From Maricurvus nonylphenolicus (GTDB lineage Bacteria; Pseudomonadota; Gammaproteobacteria; Pseudomonadales; Cellvibrionaceae): a stretch of 64,000 nucleotides of DNA. Position numbers and translations under genes: made by a program. The notes beneath the pieces were generated by a model that had not been told where the DNA came from, ran no database searches, and worked only from the letters and a program-made list of their open reading frames with translations. Shown one piece after another: positions 56,342 to 64,000 of this stretch; position 1 is the stretch's first letter; the number at the start of each line of letters is the position of its first letter. The stretch covers positions 2,108,001-2,172,000 of the forward strand of contig NZ_AP031498.1 of assembly GCF_042854845.1 (NCBI RefSeq). The letters run 5' to 3'.

Positions 56342-56698
56342 GTGTCAGTATCGACCATTAAACGCATCGGCACCGATCAAACCGATGCAGAAAAATACCT
56401 GCCTGATCAAGAAAAAATCCTGGCGGGAAATCCTTCGCAACTAATCTGGCATTGCTATGACAACAAAGATGAAACCTTTGGTGCCGGTATTTGGCAGGGC
56501 GAGCCCGGGAGTCACAAGGTGAGCTACACCGAAGAAGAGGTGTGCTTTTTACTGGAAGGCAAGGTGGTTGTTGCTGATGAAGAGGGCAACGAGATAAGCT
56601 TGGAGAAAGGCGATATGTTTGCTATCCCAGCCGGTTTCTCCGGTGTCTGGACAACCATCGAGACTGCCAAAAAGTTGTATGTGATTTACGAGAAGTAA
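56342..56698 (+). CDS. Small cupin-domain protein
   Basis: 118 residues from GTG 56342 with GAGGGG 7 bases upstream. A single cupin barrel: FGAGIWQGEPGSHKVSYTEEEVCFLLEGKVVVADEEG, then LEKGDMFAIPAGFSGVWTT. This is the DUF861/ureidoglycine-hydrolase-type cupin often found inside polyamine and beta-alanine catabolic operons; the usual metal His is reduced, Glu residues being present. It may be an accessory or a sugar/amine isomerase-like protein; function unproven. Follows spuC after a REP-like hairpin. Confidence 0.82.
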   Translation: MSVSTIKRIGTDQTDAEKYLPDQEKILAGNPSQLIWHCYDNKDETFGAGIWQGEPGSHKVSYTEEEVCFLLEGKVVVADEEGNEISLEKGDMFAIPAGFSGVWTTIETAKKLYVIYEK

Positions 56699-56716
56699 CA
56701 TCCTCGCCAGATAAAC

Positions 56717-56748
56717 AAAAAAGCCCGCAATGTTGCGGGCTTTTTTGT
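56717..56748. terminator. Bidirectional terminator
   Basis: AAAAAAGCCCGCA pairs with TGCGGGCTTTTTT around a 4-base loop, with A and T runs on both sides. It lies between the convergent cupin and puuB genes and serves both. Confidence 0.95.
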
Positions 56749-56763
56749 TTGTGTGTTTCAGGA

Positions 56764-58050
56764 TTAAAATTTATCCCGCAATTTGTAATACAGCATACCC
56801 GCTACTAATCCAGGCCAACGCAATAACGTACCACCTGGGAAGGTATAGGTAGGGTAGTCCGCCATAATATCAAATCGCTCAGCCGTACCTGCTACAGCTT
56901 CAGCAATCAATTTACCCGCCATCGTCGCTGTAGGTACACCGTGCCCTGAATAGCCCTGGGCATAAAAGACATTGTCTTCCAGGCGACCAAAATGAGGCAT
57001 ACGATTGACAGTCACGCCCAGTGTACCGCCCCAGGCATAATCTATTTTTGTATTTTCCAACTGCGGATATACACGCAGCATATACTTGCGTACAAAAGGT
57101 TTCAGGTGTTTGGGGAAGCGGCTGGTATAGTTCTCTCCGCCGCCGAACAGCAAGCGGTTGTCGCCGGAAATTTTCCAATAGTTAATCACAAACAAGGCAT
57201 CAGCTACAGAGGTGTCTTCACGGATAAGTTCGCGACACAACTCATCGCTTAATGGCTCGGTTGCCAATACAAAGTTATTGATCGGCATAATTTTGCCGGC
57301 AATACGCGGCTCCAGTTTACCCAGATAACCATTGCAACCCAGGACCACAAACTTGCACTTAACCTGGCCCTTATCGGTTTTCACAACAGGATTGGCAGAT
57401 TTAGTGTATTCAGTGACACGGCTGTTCTCATAGATCTTCACGCCAGCGGCTGTTGCGGCCTTGGCCAAACCCAGAGCGTAATTCAGCGGGTGAAGGTGAC
57501 AAGCAAAGGTGTCATAGGTGCCACAGTGGTAGTTCTCGGAGCCCACCAGATTGCGTGTTTCATCCTTATTCAGAAAGCGGACATGTTGATAGGCATAGTG
57601 GTTCTTCAGGTGCTCGACTTCTTCCTGATATTCCTGTGCGTCTTGCGGGCGGTGGCTAACGTGGATATTGCCGTGCTTTAAGTCACAGTCGATATTGTGT
57701 TTTTCAACCAGATCCTTAACGGTTTGTACGGCTTCTAACCCCATATCCCAAAAGGCTTTAGCGCGCTCAGTACCGACTTTGGCTTCAATAGTCTCCTGAT
57801 CGGCGCGTTGCCCGGTACCCACATGGCCACCGTTGCGCCCAGAGGCTCCCCAGCCGACTTTGTTGGCTTCTAATAACGCTACGCTATAACCTCGCTCCGC
57901 TAAATGTAGCGCGGCTGAAAGCCCGGTATAACCGCCGCCAATAACACAGACATCAGCCTCTGTTTCACCCTGTAGTGTCGGGTGATTATGAAGTTCTTTG
58001 GCTGTGGCGGCGTAATAGGAGTCAGCATGTGGTTCAGCTTGATAATGCAC
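56764..58050 (-). CDS. puuB: FAD-dependent gamma-glutamylpolyamine oxidase (PuuB-like)
   Basis: 428 residues if GTG 58050 is used. That places SYYAATAKEL 11 residues in, as in E. coli PuuB; the open frame extends to a TTG at 58092, and neither start has a good ribosome site. FAD motif VIGGGYTGLSAALHLAERG, then KVGWGASGRNGGHVGTGQ, and the C-terminal YAQGYSGHGVPTATMAGK and RFDIMADYPTYTFPGGTLLRWP. Oxidises a gamma-glutamylated amine. It converges on the puuD-puuA-spuC-cupin run, and its upstream region holds four TTCGGT motifs. Confidence 0.9.
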   Translation of the reverse strand: MHYQAEPHADSYYAATAKELHNHPTLQGETEADVCVIGGGYTGLSAALHLAERGYSVALLEANKVGWGASGRNGGHVGTGQRADQETIEAKVGTERAKAFWDMGLEAVQTVKDLVEKHNIDCDLKHGNIHVSHRPQDAQEYQEEVEHLKNHYAYQHVRFLNKDETRNLVGSENYHCGTYDTFACHLHPLNYALGLAKAATAAGVKIYENSRVTEYTKSANPVVKTDKGQVKCKFVVLGCNGYLGKLEPRIAGKIMPINNFVLATEPLSDELCRELIREDTSVADALFVINYWKISGDNRLLFGGGENYTSRFPKHLKPFVRKYMLRVYPQLENTKIDYAWGGTLGVTVNRMPHFGRLEDNVFYAQGYSGHGVPTATMAGKLIAEAVAGTAERFDIMADYPTYTFPGGTLLRWPGLVAGMLYYKLRDKF

Positions 58051-58104
58051 TGGCTTAATACCTTGATTGATGTTCTTGAAAAGGATTCTCAATACCGATG
58101 AATG

Positions 58105-58287
58105 ACTCGGTTAATGTTGAATGTTAATTCGGTTTATGATTGAATCATAAATACCTGCTGACGGTTTGGCAATACTGTTCATGTCTATCTTCAGCTAATT
58201 CGGTGGCTATACTGATAAGTCTTAAGTAGAAGATAGCTCAGCCGTAAACCCATAATAAAAATTAATTAAGTTGACGTGTTCGGTTAA
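58105..58287. promoter_or_regulatory. Cluster of TTCGGT motifs upstream of puuB and a membrane gene
   Basis: CTCGGTTAA (58106-58114), TTCGGTTTA (58128-58136 region), TTCGGTGGC (58199-58207) and TTCGGTTAA (58279-58287). With the copies at 52501, 52601 and 52617 this makes seven in two puu control regions. A possible further copy (GTTCGGTTTTG) lies at 33377-33387, before agmatinase. Spacing is irregular. Operator identity is inferred from recurrence. Confidence 0.45.
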
Positions 58288-58314
58288 CTTTTCAGGATAA
58301 TAGAGCGAAGGTTT

Positions 58315-59175
58315 ATGAATATGAGTGAGGCACTTTCGTCCCCAGGTAAGTCCATTCCCTGGTTTCAGATCTTCAAGTACACGGTTTACAGTTTGTTATG
58401 TATTAATACCGTGTTTTTCTTTCAGGAGGAGTACGCAGCCTCTGCCTTTATGTTTAGCAATGGCATCAATTTTTCTCAGATGATTGAAGCCTATTCTGCA
58501 ACGATTGATACGGCCTCGTGGGTTGTGCTGTTGCTGGTGTTTGAAATGGAAACCCATGTTATTTCAGATGAAAAGCTTCATGGGCTGCTGAAGGCGGGGC
58601 TTAACGGGCTCAAGGGGCTTTGTTATGTTTTTATCCTGTATGCGCTCTATGGCTATATCAGCACTTACACATCACTACTGAATTTTGAGAGCTCTGCTGT
58701 CACAGAGTTATGCTCCATGGCCGGACAGTCGTTCTCCTTTATGACGACACTTGACGAGTTTGTGCCTATAGCCAGCGAAGGCTGCTTGGGGTTAAGTAAC
58801 AGTACGCAGTTTTTTGAGCTGCCCGGAACCACGATTTTGGCCGATGCCGAAACGCTTAAACTGGCTCAGAACCTGGCCATGATTGATGTGATTAATGCAA
58901 CCACTTGGGTATGCCTGGTTTTTATTTTAACCATCGATATCTGGTTGCAAATGAAGGAAGAGCTGACAGATAAGATGATGAAAGTCAGTACCTACATCAA
59001 AGCGGTTATTTATTTGATTTTGATTGCCTGTGCTGTCTTTTGGGGTATTGATGGTAAATTTATTGATTTCTGGGACGCTTTCCTTTGGATCGTTGCTTTC
59101 TTCTTTATCGAGATGAACCTGTTTGAATGGCATGCTGAAGTAGAAGAGCGTGTCGGTCATCACGACGTTGCATAA
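58315..59175 (+). CDS. Unknown multi-pass membrane protein
   Basis: 286 residues. About six hydrophobic stretches: IFKYTVYSLLCINTVFFF, TASWVVLLLVFEMETHVI, GLCYVFILYALYGYIS, ATTWVCLVFILTIDIWL, AVIYLILIACAVFWGI and FLWIVAFFFIEMNLFEW. Acidic residues inside membrane segments (LVFEMETH, FFIEMN) are unusual. The central loop, about 60 residues, is polar and probably periplasmic. I recognise no family. GCGAAGG precedes the ATG. It is divergent from puuB across a TTCGGT-rich region and followed by a terminator, so it may be co-regulated with amine catabolism. Confidence 0.8.
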   Translation: MNMSEALSSPGKSIPWFQIFKYTVYSLLCINTVFFFQEEYAASAFMFSNGINFSQMIEAYSATIDTASWVVLLLVFEMETHVISDEKLHGLLKAGLNGLKGLCYVFILYALYGYISTYTSLLNFESSAVTELCSMAGQSFSFMTTLDEFVPIASEGCLGLSNSTQFFELPGTTILADAETLKLAQNLAMIDVINATTWVCLVFILTIDIWLQMKEELTDKMMKVSTYIKAVIYLILIACAVFWGIDGKFIDFWDAFLWIVAFFFIEMNLFEWHAEVEERVGHHDVA

Positions 59176-59182
59176 ATACTAT

Positions 59183-59210
59183 CCCACCCCAGCTCGACTG
59201 GGGTGGGTTT
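59183..59210. terminator. Terminator between the membrane gene and bauR
   Basis: CCCACCCCAG (59183-59192) pairs with CTGGGGTGGG (59198-59207) around a 5-base loop, followed by TTTATT. It lies between convergent genes and abuts the bauR stop. Confidence 0.85.
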
Positions 59211-60129
59211 ATTCTGTCTTAGCTAATTCCTGCAGAAAGGTTTCCAGAATAATATTGGGGCGCGCACCTTTGCGGGTAACGGCAGAGTAGGGGGTATAGA
59301 AAAACCGCGATTGGGGTTCAAGCGCCCGCATCATCCCTTTATCTGTCCAGCGTTCCGCATAGTGGGTTGGCAGAAAGCCGATATACTCACCACTCAAAAT
59401 CAGAAAGGCGATACCTTCCCGGTCCGTTGAGCTGGCAGAGGCTTTTAAACGTGATTGCTGTTGTTTGATAGCTGCCGTTTGGGGATAGGCTGGGACCACA
59501 GCGTCGTATTGGCTCAGTACTTCACTGCTGAGTTCTGCCTTATCGATTGCAAACAGTGGGTGTTCTGAACTGCAGTAGAGCTCGGAGCGTTCTTCGTACA
59601 ACGCATAGTAATTTAAACCTTGCAGGTTACGCAGCGCAGGTACAACACCTACCTGCAGTTTACCGTCCAGAACTCCGGCTTCAATCTCATTAGGCGGAAT
59701 CATACGAATATTGATAGTCACCTCCGCACCTTGCTGTTTGAGGGAGGCCAGGGCACGGGTGATACGCATCTGCGGTGTGGTGACCATATTGTCGGTAATA
59801 CCGATATTGAGCTCTCCACGCAGTTCAGTATTGATCGCATTGATTTGCGTTCTGAAGGTTTCCAGACTGCTAAGCAGTTGCAGGGCCGCTTGATAAACCA
59901 CTTCTCCCTGTTCAGTAACAGAAAAGCCTGATCTTCCCCGTTGGCAAAGCCTGATATTCAACAGGCTCTCCAGTTCCGAGATGGCCAGGCTAATGGCCGG
60001 GCGGCTAATGTTGAGTTCGACTTCGGCGGCACTGAAGCCGCCGCACTCAACCACCGCCTTGTAGATCCGCAACAAGCGTATATGGGAATCCCCCAGTTGG
60101 CGGGGCAGAAGGTTATCTGTACGGCTCAT
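59209..60129 (-). CDS. bauR: LysR-family regulator of beta-alanine catabolism
   Basis: 306 residues: helix-turn-helix near residues 30-60 (GGFSAAEVELNISRPAISLAISELESLL) and a LysR inducer-binding domain. It is divergent from a beta-alanine transaminase gene and mmsA, the arrangement of bauR with bauA in Pseudomonas, where BauR responds to beta-alanine. The protein alone shows only the family; the symbol rests on position. The 113-base spacer is AT-rich with a TTAACTTAA dyad. Confidence 0.8.
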   Translation of the reverse strand: MSRTDNLLPRQLGDSHIRLLRIYKAVVECGGFSAAEVELNISRPAISLAISELESLLNIRLCQRGRSGFSVTEQGEVVYQAALQLLSSLETFRTQINAINTELRGELNIGITDNMVTTPQMRITRALASLKQQGAEVTINIRMIPPNEIEAGVLDGKLQVGVVPALRNLQGLNYYALYEERSELYCSSEHPLFAIDKAELSSEVLSQYDAVVPAYPQTAAIKQQQSRLKASASSTDREGIAFLILSGEYIGFLPTHYAERWTDKGMMRALEPQSRFFYTPYSAVTRKGARPNIILETFLQELAKTE

Positions 60130-60242
60130 AATTATTGGTAAATATTTAGTTAACTTAACGTAATAAAGTGTGGATTTAATAAACTAACAGCTTGGCCATA
60201 ATAAGACCAATATTATTTATCAGTGATTGGATTGAGGTGATT

Positions 60243-61589
60243 ATGAGCAGCAAGCAAGACCGTCTGGAGCGTTGTGGTCTGTCACAGGAGCAATTGGATG
60301 CCCACTGGATGCCATTTACGGGCAATCGCCAGTTTAAGCAGGACCCAAGGATTATTGTGGGGGCTCAGGGTAACTACTACACCGATGCCGATGGCCGTCA
60401 GATCTTTGATGGCCTCTCGGGCCTGTGGACCTGTGGTGCCGGTCATAGTCGCCCTGAAATCAGTGAGGCTGTAGCCAAGCAAGTTGCTGAGCTGGACTAT
60501 TCGCCTGCATTCCAATTTGGTCACCCCAAGTCATTCCAGTTGGCTCACCGTATTACCGAGTTTATGCCTGAGGGCTTAAACCGTGTGTTCTTCACCGGTT
60601 CTGGCTCTGAATCCGTCGAAACCGCTCTGAAAATTGCCCGAGCCTACTGGCGCAAGCAGGGCCAGGCCAGCAAAACCCGTTTAATTGGCCGTGCCAAGGG
60701 CTACCACGGTGTTAATTTTGGTGGCATTAGTGTGGGTGGTATTGGCCCTAACCGCGCTATCTATGGTCAGGGTATAGATGCCGATCACTTGCCGCATACT
60801 TTGCTACCAGAGAATCGTTTTTGCCAGGGCATGCCGGAAGAGGGTGCTTACCTGGCTGGTGATCTGGAGGAGCTGATAGCACTGCATGATGCTTCAAATA
60901 TCGCAGCAGTGATTGTTGAGCCTATGGCAGGCTCTGCTGGTGTGATTCCGCCACCTGTAGGCTACTTGCAGAAGCTGCGTGAGATTTGTGACAAACACAA
61001 TATCCTGCTGATTTTTGATGAAGTAATTACCGGCTTTGGACGTATGGGCGCAAAAACCGGCTCCGAAGCCTTTGGTGTAACGCCGGATCTAATGACCGTC
61101 GCCAAGCAGTTAACCAACGGTGTAGTACCTATGGGTGCCGTGGTTGCCAAGCAGGAAATCTACGACACCTTTATGGAGCAGGGCGGTCCGGAATATATGC
61201 TGGAACTTCCCCACGGATACACTTATTCTGCGCACCCGGTAGCCTGTGCTGCGGGCCTGGCTACATTGGATTTGCTGGAGCAAGACCAGCTGATTGAGCG
61301 TGTAGATTCGGTCGCGCCGCAGTTCCAGGAAATGCTGCACAGCCTGAAGGGCACTCAGTATGTAACGGATATCCGTAACTACGGTTTAGCCGGTGCGTTG
61401 AGTATCGAGGCAGCGCCAGGTGAACCTGCACTGCGTCCTTACCAGATTGCCATGAAGTGCTGGGAAAAAGGTTTTTATGTACGTTACGGCGGTGACACCA
61501 TTCAGATGGGTTTACCGTTTACTGTTGAGATCGATGAAATCGATCGCCTGATCAATGCCCTGGGTGAATCGATTGCAGAGCTGGATTAA
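60243..61589 (+). CDS. bauA: Beta-alanine:pyruvate aminotransferase
   Basis: Class III PLP aminotransferase, 448 residues from ATG 60243, with GAGGTG just upstream; an open frame from a TTG at 60192 is rejected. It turns beta-alanine plus pyruvate into malonate semialdehyde plus alanine. DAHWMPFTGNRQFKQDPR, GLSGLWTCGAGHSRPEI, FTGSGSESVETALKIARAYW, LLIFDEVITGFGRMG and MTVAKQLTNGVVPMGAVV (catalytic Lys near residue 288) match the omega-amino acid transaminases of Pseudomonas. The next gene, 63 bases on, is the semialdehyde dehydrogenase that uses its product. Confidence 0.93.
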   Translation: MSSKQDRLERCGLSQEQLDAHWMPFTGNRQFKQDPRIIVGAQGNYYTDADGRQIFDGLSGLWTCGAGHSRPEISEAVAKQVAELDYSPAFQFGHPKSFQLAHRITEFMPEGLNRVFFTGSGSESVETALKIARAYWRKQGQASKTRLIGRAKGYHGVNFGGISVGGIGPNRAIYGQGIDADHLPHTLLPENRFCQGMPEEGAYLAGDLEELIALHDASNIAAVIVEPMAGSAGVIPPPVGYLQKLREICDKHNILLIFDEVITGFGRMGAKTGSEAFGVTPDLMTVAKQLTNGVVPMGAVVAKQEIYDTFMEQGGPEYMLELPHGYTYSAHPVACAAGLATLDLLEQDQLIERVDSVAPQFQEMLHSLKGTQYVTDIRNYGLAGALSIEAAPGEPALRPYQIAMKCWEKGFYVRYGGDTIQMGLPFTVEIDEIDRLINALGESIAELD

Positions 61590-61652
61590 GCTTCCAGCAG
61601 ATCAAGAAAAGAATACGTTATACGCGAATAAATAATTATTGAGGAATACACA

Positions 61653-63152
61653 ATGACAGTTGTAGGTCATCTGATTAATGGAGAAATCATCAATGCGGCT
61701 GGCGAAAGCGGTCGTAGCCAAGATGTATTTAATCCTTCTACCGGTGAGGTTTCTAAACAAGTGGCCTTGGCTGATCAGGCTACCGTCAGTAATGCGATTG
61801 CCGCAGCAGAAGCCGCCTTCCCTGCATGGCGTGATACACCACCGCTGAAGCGTGCCCGTGTGATGTTCCGCTTTAAGCAGTTGCTGGAAGAAAACGCCGA
61901 AACCATCTGCAAAATGATTGGTGAAGAGCACGGTAAAATTTCTCACGATGCCATGGGTGAGTTACAGCGCGGTATCGAGAATGTGGAATATGCCTGCGGT
62001 GCACCTGAACTGTTAAAAGGTGAGCACAACCGCAATGTTGGCCCAGGTATTGATTCCTGGAGTGAGTTCCAGCCACTGGGTGTGGTTGCGGGCATTACCC
62101 CGTTTAACTTCCCGGCCATGGTGCCTATGTGGATGTTCCCGCTGGCCATCGCTTGCGGTAATACCTTTGTGCTGAAGCCTTCCGAACGTGATCCTTCTTC
62201 TACCCTGTACATTGCTCAGTTGCTGCACGAAGCAGGTCTGCCAAAAGGCGTACTGAATGTAGTAAACGGGGATAAAGAAGCGGTTGATGTGCTGCTGACT
62301 GATCGACGCGTTAAAGCCGTTAGCTTTGTAGGTTCTACACCGATTGCTGAATATATTTACGCTACGGCGAATGCAAACGGTAAGCGCTGTCAGGCATTGG
62401 GTGGTGCGAAAAACCACGCGATCATTATGCCCGATGCCGATATGGATAACGCGGTTAACCAATTGCTGGGCGCGGCGTTTGGTTCTTCCGGTGAGCGTTG
62501 CATGGCACTGTCTGTAGCCGTTGCTGTAGGTCAGCAGGCGGGTGATGATCTGGTTGCCAAACTGCAAGAAGCGATGAAGCCACTGAAAGTTGGTGCCTTT
62601 AACAATTCTGAAAATGATTTTGGCCCAGTGATCACTCAGGTCCACCAGGAAAAAGTTGTGGGTCATATCAGCAGTGCAGAAGCCGATGGTGCCACCGTTG
62701 TGGTTGACGGTCGTCAGCCAGACGTTGAAGGCCATCCGAATGGTTTCTATGTTGGCGCCACCCTGATCGATAATGTTAAGCCGGATATGGTTAGCTACAA
62801 AGCCGAGATCTTTGGCCCCGTATTACAGGTTATCCGTGTAAACACCATGGAAGAAGCCATGCAGCTGATTAACGATCACGAGTACGGCAATGGTACTTGT
62901 ATCTTTACCCGTGATGGTGAAGCTGCGCGTTACTTCTCTGATTATATTGAAGTGGGCATGGTAGGTATCAATATCCCACTGCCAGTACCGGTTGCTTATC
63001 ACAGCTTTGGTGGTTGGAAGCGTTCACTGTTTGGTGACCTGCATGCCTATGGTCCAGACGGTGTTCGTTTTTACACCAAGCGCAAAACCATCACTCAGCG
63101 CTGGCCTTCCAGTAATGTACGTGAAGGGGTTAACTTCTCGTTCCCGAGTTAA
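61653..63152 (+). CDS. mmsA: CoA-acylating malonate/methylmalonate semialdehyde dehydrogenase
   Basis: 499 residues. Converts malonate semialdehyde (from beta-alanine) or methylmalonate semialdehyde (from valine) to acetyl- or propionyl-CoA. VGHLINGEII at the start, TPFNFPAMVPMWMFPLAIACGN, GSTPIAEYIYATANANGKRCQALGGAKNH and GSSGERCMALSVAVAVG with the catalytic Cys near residue 283 are MmsA features; the family lacks the general-base Glu and has Asn there. In this operon the beta-alanine branch (BauC role) is the likely one. GAGGAA precedes the ATG. Confidence 0.95.
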   Translation: MTVVGHLINGEIINAAGESGRSQDVFNPSTGEVSKQVALADQATVSNAIAAAEAAFPAWRDTPPLKRARVMFRFKQLLEENAETICKMIGEEHGKISHDAMGELQRGIENVEYACGAPELLKGEHNRNVGPGIDSWSEFQPLGVVAGITPFNFPAMVPMWMFPLAIACGNTFVLKPSERDPSSTLYIAQLLHEAGLPKGVLNVVNGDKEAVDVLLTDRRVKAVSFVGSTPIAEYIYATANANGKRCQALGGAKNHAIIMPDADMDNAVNQLLGAAFGSSGERCMALSVAVAVGQQAGDDLVAKLQEAMKPLKVGAFNNSENDFGPVITQVHQEKVVGHISSAEADGATVVVDGRQPDVEGHPNGFYVGATLIDNVKPDMVSYKAEIFGPVLQVIRVNTMEEAMQLINDHEYGNGTCIFTRDGEAARYFSDYIEVGMVGINIPLPVPVAYHSFGGWKRSLFGDLHAYGPDGVRFYTKRKTITQRWPSSNVREGVNFSFPS

Positions 63153-63206
63153 GGTAAACGCTTTTAGTTAGTTTCTTGCTTGTGATGTACAGCCCATCCA
63201 GCAACT

Positions 63207-63235
63207 GGCCTCTATTTTTTATAGGGGCCTTTTTT
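63207..63235 (+). terminator. Terminator of the bauA-mmsA operon
   Basis: GGCCTCTAT (63207-63215) pairs with ATAGGGGCC (63221-63229) around a T-loop, followed by TTTTTT. It lies 55 bases past the mmsA stop. Confidence 0.9.
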
Positions 63236-63253
63236 GTATTGAGTTAATGCCCC

Positions 63254-63426
63254 GGTTTACCCAAGGGGGGATGGCACCTATTCCCGGCTGCAAGACTTCT
63301 CCTGTGGCGCTCGCACTGCGGAACTCGCAAAAAACGCTCAGACAGTCCTCGTCCACGCTCCCGCCTCAGGAGAAGCCTTAAACGCAGCCTGATTGGTCAT
63401 AGGCACCATCCCCCCTTGGGTAAACC
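63254..63426. repeat. Nested inverted-repeat element A
   Basis: Outer arms of 27 bases (63254-63280 and 63400-63426) are reverse complements except at two positions. Inner arms: GGCTGC with CTTCTCCTG (63286-63304) against CAGGAGAAG with GCAGCC (63367-63389). No ORF. The structure suggests a small mobile element (MITE-like) or a long structured RNA. It is part of the 508-base gene-free gap 63153-63660. Confidence 0.75.
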
Positions 63427-63513
63427 TACCTTCTGCAAAATAAAGAATGTAAGGATTGGCACAATAGAAGGAGGCAGTCGGGGGAAGCTGATCGTAGCAA
63501 TCAGCCCATTGCT

Positions 63514-63599
63514 TAAGCGGCCGGAAAAAGTCAGGGTAGTCGCGGAGGTTGTTTGACCGATAGGGAGTTTACGTAGCGCTGACTTTTTCCGGCCGCTTA
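63514..63599. repeat. Inverted-repeat element B
   Basis: Two perfect 21-base arms (63514-63534 and 63579-63599), reverse complements, separated by 44 bases; they begin TAAGCGGCCGGAAAAAG and end in its complement. The outer CCCAT/ATGGG pairs extend the stem with a bulge. A smaller dyad, CTGAT/ATCAG, lies just before at 63488-63504, and ACAGC/GCTGT just after, near 63612-63629. No ORF. Probably an intergenic repeat; function unknown. Confidence 0.75.
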
Positions 63600-63660
63600 T
63601 GGGCGCGGAGAACAGCTTTCGCCGGCTGTCTCCGGATTAAAAACTAAGGCGTTTCGTTTT

Positions 63661-64000
63661 TTAGTTTACCAGCGTGGTTCCACCATCAACCGGTAAAATC
63701 TGGCCGGTAATAAATGCACCTGCTTTTGAAGACAGCATTATCGCAACACCAGCAATATCGGTAGGTTCACCCCAGCGACGCATTGGAATAGTTTCCATTT
63801 CTGCGTCAAAGGCTTCTTTATCGTTGCTGAGGAATTCGGTCAGCTTGGAATAAAAACGACCCGGTGCGATGGCGTTTACACGCACGTGATCTGATGCCAG
63901 TTCAGTAGCCAATACACGTGTCAGTTGGTGGATTGCGCTTTTTGATGCGGCGTAACTAAAGTTATCCAGCGCGTGGCCAGCAATACCGGCAATAGAACCA
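63661..64000 (-). CDS. Short-chain dehydrogenase/reductase, C-terminal part (runs off right edge)
   Basis: The reading frame stays open from the stop at 63661 to the window end. It shows the SDR active site YAASK (Tyr-x-x-x-Lys, near 63951-63965), then the conserved VRVNAIAPGRFYSKLTE and the C-terminal FITGQILPVDGGTTLVN. The N-terminal NAD(P)-binding part is outside the window. NAD(P)-dependent oxidoreductase of unknown substrate, with no visible link to the beta-alanine genes beyond proximity. Confidence 0.9.
   Translation of the reverse strand, partial: GSIAGIAGHALDNFSYAASKSAIHQLTRVLATELASDHVRVNAIAPGRFYSKLTEFLSNDKEAFDAEMETIPMRRWGEPTDIAGVAIMLSSKAGAFITGQILPVDGGTTLVN

Overview
The window looks like chromosomal DNA of an aerobic, probably marine, gammaproteobacterium of the Cellvibrionales/Spongiibacteraceae type. 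This rests on gene content: several TonB-dependent receptors, an ethylbenzene-dehydrogenase-like molybdoenzyme, and extensive polyamine, beta-alanine and glutarate catabolism. Base composition is near balanced. I saw no rRNA, tRNA, CRISPR array, transposase or phage gene.

Left part (1-12.5 kb). A TonB-dependent receptor runs off the left edge. A tightly coupled minus-strand operon follows, encoding alpha (Mo), beta (Fe-S) and gamma (heme b) subunits plus a TorD-like chaperone of a type II DMSO-reductase-family enzyme. A divergent AraC-type regulator has a near-consensus sigma70 promoter that fixes its start. Housekeeping-like genes follow: the hrpB helicase, an HD-GYP protein and a long GST-like protein.

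Middle part (12.6-22.5 kb). A tiny membrane ORF, a lipocalin-like protein, an MFS transporter and a TonB receptor lie on the minus strand. A LysR regulator faces an operon of two tautomerase-fold proteins and a DoxX protein, and a third TonB receptor points back toward it. This looks like uptake and conversion of small hydrophobic or organic-acid compounds; the substrate is unknown.

Right part (22.5-64 kb) is dominated by amine catabolism. It holds a LuxR regulator, an APC permease and a PuuB-like oxidase; a TetR/TonB-receptor unit with paired operator palindromes and two lipoprotein amidohydrolases; agmatinase overlapping an exported amine oxidase; and gcdG-gcdH with a divergent gcdR for glutarate. 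Then come a double-length (four-ATPase) UvrA, a PuuB, an aldehyde dehydrogenase, a CDF transporter and an orphan binding protein. Next are a TetR regulator, two PuuA-like gamma-glutamylpolyamine synthetases, PuuD, a SpuC-like transaminase, a cupin, a third PuuB and an unknown membrane protein. The last complete genes are a divergent bauR / bauA-mmsA pair for beta-alanine; a truncated SDR ends the window. Together these cover C3 (beta-alanine), C4 (agmatine/putrescine to GABA) and C5 (glutarate, as from cadaverine or lysine) amine-derived carbon.

Repeats: REP/REPIN-like hairpins at 46.65 and 56.28 kb, and two large inverted-repeat structures between mmsA and the SDR. A recurring TTCGGT-type motif sits upstream of the puu genes and may be a shared operator.
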